From Mucilaginibacter cryoferens (lineage in GTDB: Bacteria; Bacteroidota; Bacteroidia; Sphingobacteriales; Sphingobacteriaceae), in contig NZ_JACHCR010000024.1 of assembly GCF_014205845.1 (NCBI RefSeq), positions 60,191 through 124,190 of the forward strand: a stretch of DNA of 64,000 nt, in the 5' to 3' direction. Under the pieces are notes generated by a model. It did no database searches and was not told where the DNA came from. It worked only from the letters and a program-made list of their open reading frames with translations. Shown here piece by piece: positions 46,256-54,600 of the stretch; positions within the stretch are counted from its first letter, which is position 1; each line of letters begins with the position of its first letter. A program made the position numbers and the translations under genes.

Positions 46256-47818
46256 ATGAGTTTTGAGAACGAGAATCAGTACAAACCTAACACAAACGAA
46301 CGCCGTAGCCGGATCACCAACCCAACGCCATACAGTGGAATGGGTAAATTGCCGCCGCAGGCAACAGACCTGGAAGAAGCTGTGTTAGGTGCGCTGATGT
46401 TGGAAAAAGACGCACTTTCATCTGTAATTGATGTTTTAAAATCCGAGGTTTTTTATCGTGACAATCATCAGAAAATATTTACAGCGATAAAAGATCTTTT
46501 CGAAAAATCGCAGCCCATAGATATTCTTACCGTTACTGCCCAGCTACGTAAACAGGGCGAACTGGAAATGATTGGTGGCGCATACTACATAACCGAACTT
46601 ACAAGCCGTGTGGCATCTGCCGCAAATATTGAGTTTCACTCCCGTATCATTATACAAAAGTATATACAGCGCGAGTTGATCCGGATTTCAACAGAAACAA
46701 TCAACTCTGCCTATGAGGATACCAGTGATGTGCTCGACCTGCTTGATAAAGCTGAGAAAAACCTGTTTGAGATAGCACAAAGCAACCTGCGACGGGATGC
46801 CCGTAAAATGGACGACCTGGTACAGGAAGCGTTACGTGATATTGAATCGCTGAAAGATAAAAAAGATGGTTTAACGGGTGTACCAACTGGCTTTACCGGT
46901 CTCGACCGTATGACTTCGGGTTGGCAAAAATCAGATCTGGTAATCATCGCGGCGCGTCCGGCGATGGGTAAAACAGCTTTTGTGTTAACCTGTGCCCGTA
47001 ATGCCGCGGTTGATTTTGATAAGCCAACCGTTGTATTCTCCCTGGAGATGTCGTCGGTACAGTTGGTTAATCGTTTAATTTCTGGTGAAGCAGAAATAGA
47101 GCAGGAGAAAATCCGTAAGGGAACGCTTGAAGAGTGGGAATGGCAGCAGATACACTCCAAAATAAGCAGGCTCGAAAAAGCAACCCTGATTATTGATGAT
47201 ACCCCGGCGCTAAATATATTTGAGTTTAGAGCAAAATGTCGTCGTTTAAAATCACAACACGATATCCAGTTAATCATCATTGACTACTTGCAATTGATGC
47301 ATGGTAAATCATCAGATGGTAAAGGTGGTGGTAACCGTGAGCAGGAAATTGGTAGTATCTCCCGTGCCCTTAAATCGGTAGCCAAAGAATTAAACGTTCC
47401 GGTAATCGCGCTGTCACAATTAAGTCGTGCGGTAGAAACCAGGCCGGGTAATGCCAAAAGGCCAATGCTTTCGGATTTACGTGAATCTGGATCTATTGAG
47501 CAGGATGCGGATATGGTATTGTTCCTTTACCGCCCCGAATATTACGGTTTAACAGAAGATGAAGACGGTAACCCAACCCAAGGCGTAGGTGAGGTAATTA
47601 TAGCCAAACACCGTAACGGTGAAACCGGTACCGTAAGGCTTAAATTTGTTGGTAAGTATGTAAAATTCACCAACCTTGAAGAAGGTATGGATGGCTTCCC
47701 TCCTGCTGCGGGCAACGCTTTCGCCGGCCTTGCACCATCACAGGATTTCGAGAAACAAAGCAATTTCATCATCCGCCCGTCAAGAATGGATGATATTGAT
47801 GATGAGCCGCCGTTTTAG
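46256..47818 (+). CDS. dnaB: Replicative DNA helicase DnaB
   Basis: The product is 520 residues. The N-terminal primase-interacting domain has PPQATDLEEAVLGALMLEKDAL. The RecA-like motor has Walker A ARPAMGKTAFVL and Walker B LIIIDYLQLM. It also has the DnaB motifs LSQLSRAVE and SDLRESGSIEQDADMV. The hexamer drives replication-fork unwinding. No intein or other insertion is visible. Confidence 0.97.
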   Translation: MSFENENQYKPNTNERRSRITNPTPYSGMGKLPPQATDLEEAVLGALMLEKDALSSVIDVLKSEVFYRDNHQKIFTAIKDLFEKSQPIDILTVTAQLRKQGELEMIGGAYYITELTSRVASAANIEFHSRIIIQKYIQRELIRISTETINSAYEDTSDVLDLLDKAEKNLFEIAQSNLRRDARKMDDLVQEALRDIESLKDKKDGLTGVPTGFTGLDRMTSGWQKSDLVIIAARPAMGKTAFVLTCARNAAVDFDKPTVVFSLEMSSVQLVNRLISGEAEIEQEKIRKGTLEEWEWQQIHSKISRLEKATLIIDDTPALNIFEFRAKCRRLKSQHDIQLIIIDYLQLMHGKSSDGKGGGNREQEIGSISRALKSVAKELNVPVIALSQLSRAVETRPGNAKRPMLSDLRESGSIEQDADMVLFLYRPEYYGLTEDEDGNPTQGVGEVIIAKHRNGETGTVRLKFVGKYVKFTNLEEGMDGFPPAAGNAFAGLAPSQDFEKQSNFIIRPSRMDDIDDEPPF

Positions 47819-47842
47819 CCCCCTGGCCCCCTGAAGGGGGAA
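47816..47842. repeat. GC-rich palindrome after dnaB
   Basis: GCCCCCT-GA-AGGGGG begins at the stop codon and shares its core with the 37302 element. It is likely a dispersed repeat. Confidence 0.6.
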
Positions 47843-47880
47843 CTTTTGATTTGCAATTAACTAATGAAGATATTTTTTGA

Positions 47881-47906
47881 AGCCCTGTTTTAGACGGGGC
47901 TTTTTC
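47881..47906 (+). terminator. Terminator downstream of dnaB
   Basis: AGCCCTG pairs with CGGGGCT across TTTTAGA (one G-T), then TTTTT. The rest of 47843-48083 shows nothing further. Confidence 0.8.
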
Positions 47907-48083
47907 GTTGAATATCTTTCAAGATACGATCTGCATAAGATAAAACCCAGGGAGTCATTTTTTTTACGAAAAACCAAAGTGCTAGCTTTTTGTCAATCCA
48001 GATCAGAACAAGTCAAAACACTACAGTTTTAGATAACATCAAAAATCTATGAGATGTGCGCACTCACTAACGCTTTGCGAATC

Positions 48084-49289
48084 TTAAACAATCAATCCTA
48101 AAATTACGCCCATTACAATAATTAAGGGTGCCTTTATCCGGGTAAACTTCAGCAACAGGAAAGTGATGGCCATTAGCAGGTAAGCTATCCAGTTACCACC
48201 AAACGGGCGTACCAACAAAATAAAGGCGGTGGCCATAAACCCTACAGCTACAGCGTTAATACCGCTTAAGGAGTTTTTAATTCGGGTTATTTTTTTGAGG
48301 TCTTCCCAAAAAGGAACTATAAAGAGAATCAATATAAGCCCTGGGGTATTAACTCCTACTACAGCAACCAGGCTGCCAATAATTTGCCCACCTATGCCAT
48401 ACCCTTTGTTACCCAAAGTTATACCACCCAAAAAGGAAGTAAATGAAAACGTAGGGCCCGGTAAAGCTTGTTGCAAAGCATATCCCGAGAGGAACTCCGA
48501 ATTGGTAAGATAATGCTTTACCTCAACAAACTCGGTATAAAGCAAGGGTACCATCACCTGCCCGCCACCAAATGTGAGGATGCCGTTACGGTAAAAATTC
48601 TCGAACAAACGAATAGGTAAACTAAAGGGCGAAGTTTGATTGATTACCGCACCCAAAGCGGCAAACAACAGCAAAATACCTATAAAATAAGCTACTTTAT
48701 TAGGGTTTACATTTGCGTACAGCTTTACCCGAAGTTCGTTTTCCTGTTGTTGAGTTTCTTTGGCAGATGATATAATGCCGCCCAATAGTATCAATATTGG
48801 AAAGGCATATGCATTTTGTAATATCAAAGTAGCAATAAGCGATGCTATAGCCAACATAGTGCTTACCCTTGTTTTTAAAAATTTATTTGCAAAACTATAG
48901 GTAGCGTAGGCTACAATACCTACAGCAACTGGCTGTACATAACTTATCACATGGTTAAACTTTGCCTGATCGGCAAACATCTTGTAGCTTATGGCTGCCA
49001 TCGCCATAATTGCGGCCGAAGGTAGTATCCAGATGATAAAAGTAATTAAGGCCAACTGCAACCCGCCTACCTTCCAGGCTATCCCCACCAAAGTTTGGGT
49101 TGACGATGGGCCGGGTAACACTTGCGATAATGCATTAAGCTCCATTAATTCCTCTTCGGTTACATAACGACGTTTCTGCACAAATTCGCGCAGCAAAACG
49201 GCAATATGCGCCTGCGGACCGCCAAAGGCCGTAAACGTATATATCAAAACATCGCGCAAAAAAAGTAAGTGCCGCTTGGTAATGTTCAT
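48084..49289 (-). CDS. chrA: Chromate transporter ChrA (two-domain)
   Basis: The product is 401 residues with about 10-12 membrane segments. Both CHR domains are visible: FTAFGGPQAHIAV...LPGPSSTQTL in the N-half and LTFGGGQVMVPL...LPGPTFSFTSF in the C-half. Family knowledge points to chromate export. The link to chromate in this organism is inference. It lies downstream of a small TPR gene on the same strand with 128 bp between. Confidence 0.9.
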   Translation of the reverse strand: MNITKRHLLFLRDVLIYTFTAFGGPQAHIAVLLREFVQKRRYVTEEELMELNALSQVLPGPSSTQTLVGIAWKVGGLQLALITFIIWILPSAAIMAMAAISYKMFADQAKFNHVISYVQPVAVGIVAYATYSFANKFLKTRVSTMLAIASLIATLILQNAYAFPILILLGGIISSAKETQQQENELRVKLYANVNPNKVAYFIGILLLFAALGAVINQTSPFSLPIRLFENFYRNGILTFGGGQVMVPLLYTEFVEVKHYLTNSEFLSGYALQQALPGPTFSFTSFLGGITLGNKGYGIGGQIIGSLVAVVGVNTPGLILILFIVPFWEDLKKITRIKNSLSGINAVAVGFMATAFILLVRPFGGNWIAYLLMAITFLLLKFTRIKAPLIIVMGVILGLIV

Positions 49290-49299
49290 TGGTTCATTT

Positions 49300-49414
49300 A
49301 ATGAAAGTTAATGGTTGGTAGTTCATCGTTCATGGACTGAACTTTCGAAGTTGCAAATAGTTATTCAAAAACTAATGAAACTTCTATGAACTATGAACCA
49401 TCACCTATGAACTA
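49300..49414. repeat. Imperfect inverted repeat rich in GTTCAT/ATGAAC words
   Basis: AGTTCATCGTTCATGG and the right-hand ATGAACTATGAACCAT / ATGAACT words form overlapping complementary arms, with an inner AAGTT/AACTT pair. It lies between the TPR and chrA genes. Confidence 0.65.
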
Positions 49415-49417
49415 AAA

Positions 49418-49759
49418 TCAATAATCGTCATCATCTTCCTCAATCCCCATCGCCTGTTTGTAAACAGCCTGCAACTCGGAGAAAGCGTGATTGTCGCGCT
49501 TCGCTTTGGTGATTTTCATGCCGTTTTCATAGGTTGCTATGGCATCCTCCTTACGATTCAGCGCTTCGTATAGCTTACCAAGATGATAGTAAGTGCCGGT
49601 ATAATCGGGGTGGTTATTTACCAGGTCTTCGTAATAAAACAACGACTTATCTACCTGATTAAGACGCAGATATTCTGTGGCGAGCGCGTATTTTAAAAAC
49701 TCGTCATCAGGTTCATTTTTTATAAATTCCAGTAGCTTATCTAATCTGCTCAACTCCAT
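49418..49759 (-). CDS. Small TPR protein
   Basis: The product is 113 residues: two to three tetratricopeptide repeats (about 15-95, with YYHLGKLYEALNRKEDAI as a clear repeat) and an acidic DDDDY tail. It is probably a cytoplasmic protein-interaction module. The target is unknown. Confidence 0.8.
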   Translation of the reverse strand: MELSRLDKLLEFIKNEPDDEFLKYALATEYLRLNQVDKSLFYYEDLVNNHPDYTGTYYHLGKLYEALNRKEDAIATYENGMKITKAKRDNHAFSELQAVYKQAMGIEEDDDDY

Positions 49760-49781
49760 TTTAAACTCTATCTTTTTTAGT

Positions 49782-49789
49782 TAAATTTG
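49782..49789 (+). promoter_or_regulatory. -7 box of the etfBA operon
   Basis: TAAATTTG matches TAnnTTTG, 15 bp before the etfB ATG at 49805. Confidence 0.5.
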
Positions 49790-49804
49790 CCAAAACCTAT
49801 TGTT

Positions 49805-50542
49805 ATGAAGATTTTGGTATGTATAAGTAATGTTCCGGATACCACCACAAAAATAACTTTTACTGATAACAACACCCAATTTAATACCAGCGGTGTTCAA
49901 TTTATATTAAATCCTTACGATGAGATAGCACTTTCACGCGCTATTGAGTTAACCGATGGAGATAAAGGTACAGTAACAGTTATTAATGTTGGCGAAGTAA
50001 ATACAGAGGCTACCATCCGCAAGGCTTTGGCCATTGGTGCCACAGATGCGGTGCGGATAAATGCTAAACCCCATGATGCATGGTATGTGGCTTACCAAAT
50101 TGCAGCTTATATAAAAGCTAATCCTGTCGACCTGATCCTGACCGGTCGCGAATCTATTGATTATAACGGATCGAAGGTTGCGGGGATGCTTGGCGAGTTA
50201 TTGGATCTGCCCTCAGTATCTATCATTAAAAAGCTTGATGCCGGGGATAACGAAGCAACTGTTGAACGCGAGATAGAGGGCGGTAAAGAAACATTAACCA
50301 TTCCCTACCCTTTTGTAGCTGGCGCAGCCGAAGGTGTTGCAGAGCCAAAGATACCTAACATGCGTGGCATTATGTCGGCACGTACCAAACCGTTAACCGT
50401 TGTGGAGCCTGTAGAGGTAAAAACATTTTCGGAGATCATCAGTTATGAAACACTTGCCCCTCGCGGCCAGGTGAAACTGGTTGATGCCGGTGATACAGCC
50501 AAACTGGTTGAGCTTTTGCATACCGAAGCGCGCGTTATATAA
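49805..50542 (+). CDS. etfB: Electron transfer flavoprotein beta subunit
   Basis: The product is about 245 residues from the ATG at 49805 (MKILVCISNVPDTTTKI); an upstream TTG lies in the promoter. ETF features include LNPYDEIALSRAIEL, and ILTGRESIDYNGSKVAGML for nucleotide binding. With EtfA it accepts electrons from acyl-CoA dehydrogenases such as GcdH. Confidence 0.94.
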   Translation: MKILVCISNVPDTTTKITFTDNNTQFNTSGVQFILNPYDEIALSRAIELTDGDKGTVTVINVGEVNTEATIRKALAIGATDAVRINAKPHDAWYVAYQIAAYIKANPVDLILTGRESIDYNGSKVAGMLGELLDLPSVSIIKKLDAGDNEATVEREIEGGKETLTIPYPFVAGAAEGVAEPKIPNMRGIMSARTKPLTVVEPVEVKTFSEIISYETLAPRGQVKLVDAGDTAKLVELLHTEARVI

Positions 50543-50579
50543 TCCAATGTCAAATAGATTTTCACGAAACACATAATAT

Positions 50580-51557
50580 ATGTCAGTTTTAATATATGCG
50601 GAAAATGCAGGCGGTACATTCAAAAAATCGATTTTTGAAGCTGTAAGCTATGCCAAAGCCATTGCCGATCAAAACAATACCAACCTTGTAGCAATTTCAA
50701 TTGGCGATGTTAGTGCCGGCGAGTTAGCCTCATTAGGTAAATATGGTGCCCAAAAAGTGCTTAATGTTTCTGGCGATAAGCTAAAAAACTTTGTTAACCA
50801 GGCCTATGCAGCTGTTATAGCCGAAGCGGCAAAAAAAGAAGGTGCTGATATTGTTATTCTTTCAAATACTTTCTCCGGTCGTGGGTTAGCGCCGCGCTTA
50901 GGGGTAAAATTAGAGGCAGGCGTGGCCGATGGCGCTGTCGCGCTGCCAGAGCAAAACGGAGGTAAATTCACCGTTAAAAAAACTGCTTTCTCGGGCAAGG
51001 CCTTCGCCATAGTTGAATTAACGTCGGCAAATAAGGTGATCGCCCTTGTTCCTAACTCTTATAAGGTTGTAGAAACAGGCGGTAGCGCACAGGTAGAAGA
51101 CTTCAGTGTAGTAACTAAAGAATCTGATTTTAAGGCAACTATCAAAGAGATCGTTCGCTCTGCAAACAAAGTTTCGTTACCTGATGCAGAGATCGTTGTA
51201 TCAGCCGGGCGCGGATTAAAAGGCCCCGAAAACTGGGGTATGATTGAAGAATTAGCCAGCTTACTTGGCGCTGCCACTGCATGCTCAAAACCGGTATCGG
51301 ATGCCGGCTGGAGGCCACATAGCGAACATGTTGGACAAACTGGTATAGCTGTCAGTCCAAATTTGTATATTGCGATAGGAATTTCAGGGGCTATTCAGCA
51401 TCTGGCAGGTATCAGTTCTTCAAAGGTTATTGTGGTTATCAATAAAGACCCGGAGGCTCCATTTTTTAAGGTGGCAGATTACGGCATAGTTGGTGATGCA
51501 TTTGAAGTGGTGCCTCAATTAATAGCGGCGGTAAAAGAATACAAAGCTTCAGCATAA
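50580..51557 (+). CDS. etfA: Electron transfer flavoprotein alpha subunit
   Basis: The product is 325 residues. The C-terminal FAD domain has SAGRGLKGPENWGMIEELA, KPVSDAGWRPHSEHVGQTG, and ISSSKVIVVINKDPEAPFF. It forms a heterodimer with EtfB, whose stop is 37 bp upstream. Confidence 0.96.
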   Translation: MSVLIYAENAGGTFKKSIFEAVSYAKAIADQNNTNLVAISIGDVSAGELASLGKYGAQKVLNVSGDKLKNFVNQAYAAVIAEAAKKEGADIVILSNTFSGRGLAPRLGVKLEAGVADGAVALPEQNGGKFTVKKTAFSGKAFAIVELTSANKVIALVPNSYKVVETGGSAQVEDFSVVTKESDFKATIKEIVRSANKVSLPDAEIVVSAGRGLKGPENWGMIEELASLLGAATACSKPVSDAGWRPHSEHVGQTGIAVSPNLYIAIGISGAIQHLAGISSSKVIVVINKDPEAPFFKVADYGIVGDAFEVVPQLIAAVKEYKASA

Positions 51558-51569
51558 ATAATAGGTGCG

Positions 51570-52184
51570 ATGGGTAATAACATGAAAAAAATTAAGCTGG
51601 ATATTGTTGGCCTCTCATACAGCCAAACGCAATCTGGTGCTTATGCTTTAGTTTTAGGCGAGGTTAGCGGCAGGCGCAGGCTGCCTATTATTATAGGCAG
51701 TTTTGAGGCTCAGGCTATTGCGATAGAAATTGAAAAAATGACGCCAAGCCGCCCGCTTACACACGATCTTTTTAAAAGTTTTGCGCAGGCGTACCAGATA
51801 GAGGTACAGGAGATAATTATTTACAACCTGGTTGATGGTATTTTTTATTCAAAGCTGATTTGTAGCGATGGTAAGCGTACGGTTGAAATAGATGCCCGTA
51901 CATCTGATGCTATTGCGATAGCGGTAAGGTTTGACTGCCCTATTTTTACTTATGAGTTTATACTATCAACTGCGGGTATTGTGATAGAGGGAAACGATTT
52001 TGTTTACCTCGAGAACATCAACGAAACCCAGGAAGAAAAATCGGTGAGCACATCGGTAGGCAGTGGCTTTGCCTCACTAAGTGTTGATGAGTTAAAAACA
52101 AAATTACAGGAAGCACTCGCAGAAGAATCATACGAAAAGGCGGCTAAAATCCGCGACGAGCTTAACAAGCGGAAAGCTTCCTGA
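51570..52184 (+). CDS. Bifunctional-nuclease-family (DUF151) protein with UVR motif
   Basis: The product is 204 residues from ATG 51570 (MGNN); the ATG at 51582 (MKKIKLDIVGLSY) is equally plausible. The DUF151 domain (about 5-140) includes RRLPIIIGSFEAQAIAIE and DARTSDAIAIAVRFDCPIF. The C-terminal UVR motif ELKTKLQEALAEESYEKAAK resembles UvrB/UvrC interaction helices. Its start is 12 bp after etfA, so it is probably in the operon. The biochemical activity here is unconfirmed. Confidence 0.88.
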   Translation: MGNNMKKIKLDIVGLSYSQTQSGAYALVLGEVSGRRRLPIIIGSFEAQAIAIEIEKMTPSRPLTHDLFKSFAQAYQIEVQEIIIYNLVDGIFYSKLICSDGKRTVEIDARTSDAIAIAVRFDCPIFTYEFILSTAGIVIEGNDFVYLENINETQEEKSVSTSVGSGFASLSVDELKTKLQEALAEESYEKAAKIRDELNKRKAS

Positions 52185-52419
52185 TTTTGGAATTGGGAAT
52201 TTCGATTTCGGATTTAAGTAAATCTAAGATCATTTCCTGATTCATACAGATCTATTGTATGCACAAAGCAATCTTACATTAAGGTGAACTTTAATGCAAT
52301 TGAAACATTTCCAAATTGTCCTGTATTCCTGATTGTATCGTTTTTTGATTTGCATTTATTTCATTACTTTCCGTTTTTTATTTTAACACTGACTTTACTT
52401 ATTAAAACCCCGGTACCAT

Positions 52420-53679
52420 ATGAATATTAAGTTTCGCTTAATACTGATGAATTTTATGCAGTTTTTTGTGTGGGGGGCATGGTTGCTTACTATCGGAGCA
52501 TATTGGTTTCAAAACAAACACTGGTCAGGGGCTCAGTTTGGTGCTATTTTTTCAACCATGGGCATTTCATCTATTTTTATGCCTGCCATTACCGGCATTA
52601 TTTCAGACAGGTTTATCAATGCCGAAAAGCTATATGGTATTATGCATATTCTGGGTGCGCTAACCTTATTTAGCTTACCCCTTGTAACTAATCCCTCCAC
52701 TTTTTTTTGGGTAATATTGTTAAACATGATGTTTTATATGCCTACGTTATCACTATCCATCACCGTTGCATATTCGGCATTAAAGAAAAATAATTTGGAT
52801 GTGGTAAAAGATTATCCTCCAATACGCATCTGGGGTACAATAGGCTTTATAGTTGCATTATGGACTGTAAGTCTAACTCACAATGAAACTTCTGTTAATC
52901 AATTTTACATTGCCTCGGCGGTTGCTTTAATGCTTGGTATCTATTCCTTCTCCTTGCCAAAATGCCCTCCGCTTTCTAATAAAACTACCAACAAATCATT
53001 TGCAAGTTCATTGGGATTAAATGCGTTTGCCTTGTTCAAAACGCCCAAATTTGCGATCTTCTTTGCTTTCTCGTTACTGTTGGGCGCCGCCTTGCAATTA
53101 ACAAATGCCTATGGCGATACTTACATTCATGATTTCGCGTCAATAGCTCAGTATAAAGGCTCTATCGCGGTGAAATACCCCGCAATTATCATGTCTATAT
53201 CTCAGATCTCCGAAACGCTTTTCATTTTAGCTATTCCTTTCTTCCTTCGCAAATTTGGGATTAAGTATGTAATGCTGTTCAGTATGCTTGCCTGGGTATT
53301 GCGTTTTGGCCTGTTTGCATTTGGCGATCCTGCGGGAGGATTGTGGATGATCATATTGTCATGCATTGTTTACGGCATGGCCTTCGATTTCTTTAACATT
53401 TCGGGTTCGTTATTTGTAGAAACGCAAACTACACCAGAGATCAGAGGTAGCGCCCAGGGTTTATTTATGATGATGGTAAACGGGTTTGGTGCCTGGTTTG
53501 GAAGTAAAGCAAGTGGAATACTTATCGATAAATTCTTCACACTTCCAGATCAAAGCAAAGACTGGCATGGTATCTGGCTAACTTTTGCGGCTTATGCTTT
53601 AGTAATAGCTATTATATTTCCTTTTGTGTTTCGCTATAAACATAACATAGCGCTTGAGCGGGCTATTCAACACGCTTAA
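52420..53679 (+). CDS. Nucleoside:proton symporter-like MFS transporter
   Basis: The product is 419 residues with about 12 transmembrane segments. The N-terminus NFMQFFVWGAWLLTIGAYW and the later FNISGSLFVETQTTPEIRGSAQG segment are typical of NupG/XapB-type nucleoside transporters. Substrate specificity is inferred from family. Confidence 0.85.
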   Translation: MNIKFRLILMNFMQFFVWGAWLLTIGAYWFQNKHWSGAQFGAIFSTMGISSIFMPAITGIISDRFINAEKLYGIMHILGALTLFSLPLVTNPSTFFWVILLNMMFYMPTLSLSITVAYSALKKNNLDVVKDYPPIRIWGTIGFIVALWTVSLTHNETSVNQFYIASAVALMLGIYSFSLPKCPPLSNKTTNKSFASSLGLNAFALFKTPKFAIFFAFSLLLGAALQLTNAYGDTYIHDFASIAQYKGSIAVKYPAIIMSISQISETLFILAIPFFLRKFGIKYVMLFSMLAWVLRFGLFAFGDPAGGLWMIILSCIVYGMAFDFFNISGSLFVETQTTPEIRGSAQGLFMMMVNGFGAWFGSKASGILIDKFFTLPDQSKDWHGIWLTFAAYALVIAIIFPFVFRYKHNIALERAIQHA

Positions 53680-53684
53680 TGTAT

Positions 53685-53763
53685 GAATCAGAATTTACAG
53701 AATTTTTAAATTTACAGAATTGCATTTATTCTGAATATTCTCAAATTCTGTAAATTCTGATTC
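53685..53763. repeat. 21-bp perfect inverted repeat between convergent genes
   Basis: Arms 53685-53705 and 53743-53763 are exact complements (core AATTTACAGAATTT), with a further pair inside. They start 6 bp after the MFS stop and end 7 bp before the ThuA stop. Confidence 0.85.
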
Positions 53764-53769
53764 AAACAA

Positions 53770-54483
53770 TTATTTCTTCCCTATCGCGTACTGAATGCCA
53801 CCCAATAAATGTTTCAGATACAATGGGTCTGCATATGATTCATCTGTGTGCCCCAATTCGGTATAAAAAGCGCGACCGCCATCAAAGCTGTGGTACCACG
53901 CCATAGGATGATTATCGCCGTTTTCGCCACCGGTGTAGCTCTTTTCGTCTATCTTGATCAATACATGCAGATCATCGCCTATCCATTTATAATTATACCA
54001 TTCATCAAATCTTTTCCACTCGGCCGGCAGGTGTTTGGTTGCGATAAAATTGCGATCAACAACATCCAGCGTTGCTTCCTGTTGTTTGGGATGGCTTTTA
54101 AAATAAGCACCTACCAATTTGCCATACCATGGCCAATCGTATTCGGTATCGGTAGCAGCATGTACACCCACAAAACCGCCACCTGCTTTAATGTATTGCT
54201 CAAATGCAGTCTGTTGGGTATCATTCAAGACATCCCCCGTTGTGCTTAAAAATATTACCGCCGCGTACTGTTTTAAATTGGCAGCAGTAAATTTATCGGC
54301 GTTGGTAGTACTATCCACATCAAAACCGTTCTCGGCCCCCAGCTTCATTATAGCAGGCACACCCACCGCTATAGAGTTATGATGAAAGCCCGCAGTTTTA
54401 CAAAACACCAGTACTTTTGTTTTGGCCATCACATTAACCATAGACGAGCCTATTAGTAAGCAAATAATAATTAGTTTTTTCAT
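53770..54483 (-). CDS. Exported ThuA-domain protein
   Basis: The product is 237 residues with a signal peptide ending near VMA (about residue 20). ThuA features are VLVFCKTAGFHHNSIAVG, GGGFVGVHAATDTEYDWPWYG, and HPMAWYHSFDGGRAFYTELGHTDESY. Related proteins act in trehalose or sugar utilisation and have a class-I amidotransferase-like fold. It lies near a GMC oxidoreductase on the same strand, a common pairing in the phylum. Confidence 0.9.
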   Translation of the reverse strand: MKKLIIICLLIGSSMVNVMAKTKVLVFCKTAGFHHNSIAVGVPAIMKLGAENGFDVDSTTNADKFTAANLKQYAAVIFLSTTGDVLNDTQQTAFEQYIKAGGGFVGVHAATDTEYDWPWYGKLVGAYFKSHPKQQEATLDVVDRNFIATKHLPAEWKRFDEWYNYKWIGDDLHVLIKIDEKSYTGGENGDNHPMAWYHSFDGGRAFYTELGHTDESYADPLYLKHLLGGIQYAIGKK

Positions 54484-54565
54484 AATTTCAATATCAAGTA
54501 GTTAGTATAGTAGCAATACATAGCGTTGAATACAGGATTTACTTCATAATATAAATTCCCCTATT

Positions 54566-54597
54566 CAAATTTTCAAGTCCTCAAATTTTCAAATCAG
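54566..54597. repeat. Direct repeat TCAAATTTTCAA x2
   Basis: Two copies of TCAAATTTTCAA lie just after the GMC stop in a short AT-rich spacer. It may be a remnant of the bespoke palindrome class, or simple slippage. Confidence 0.4.
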
Positions 54598-54600
54598 GTA

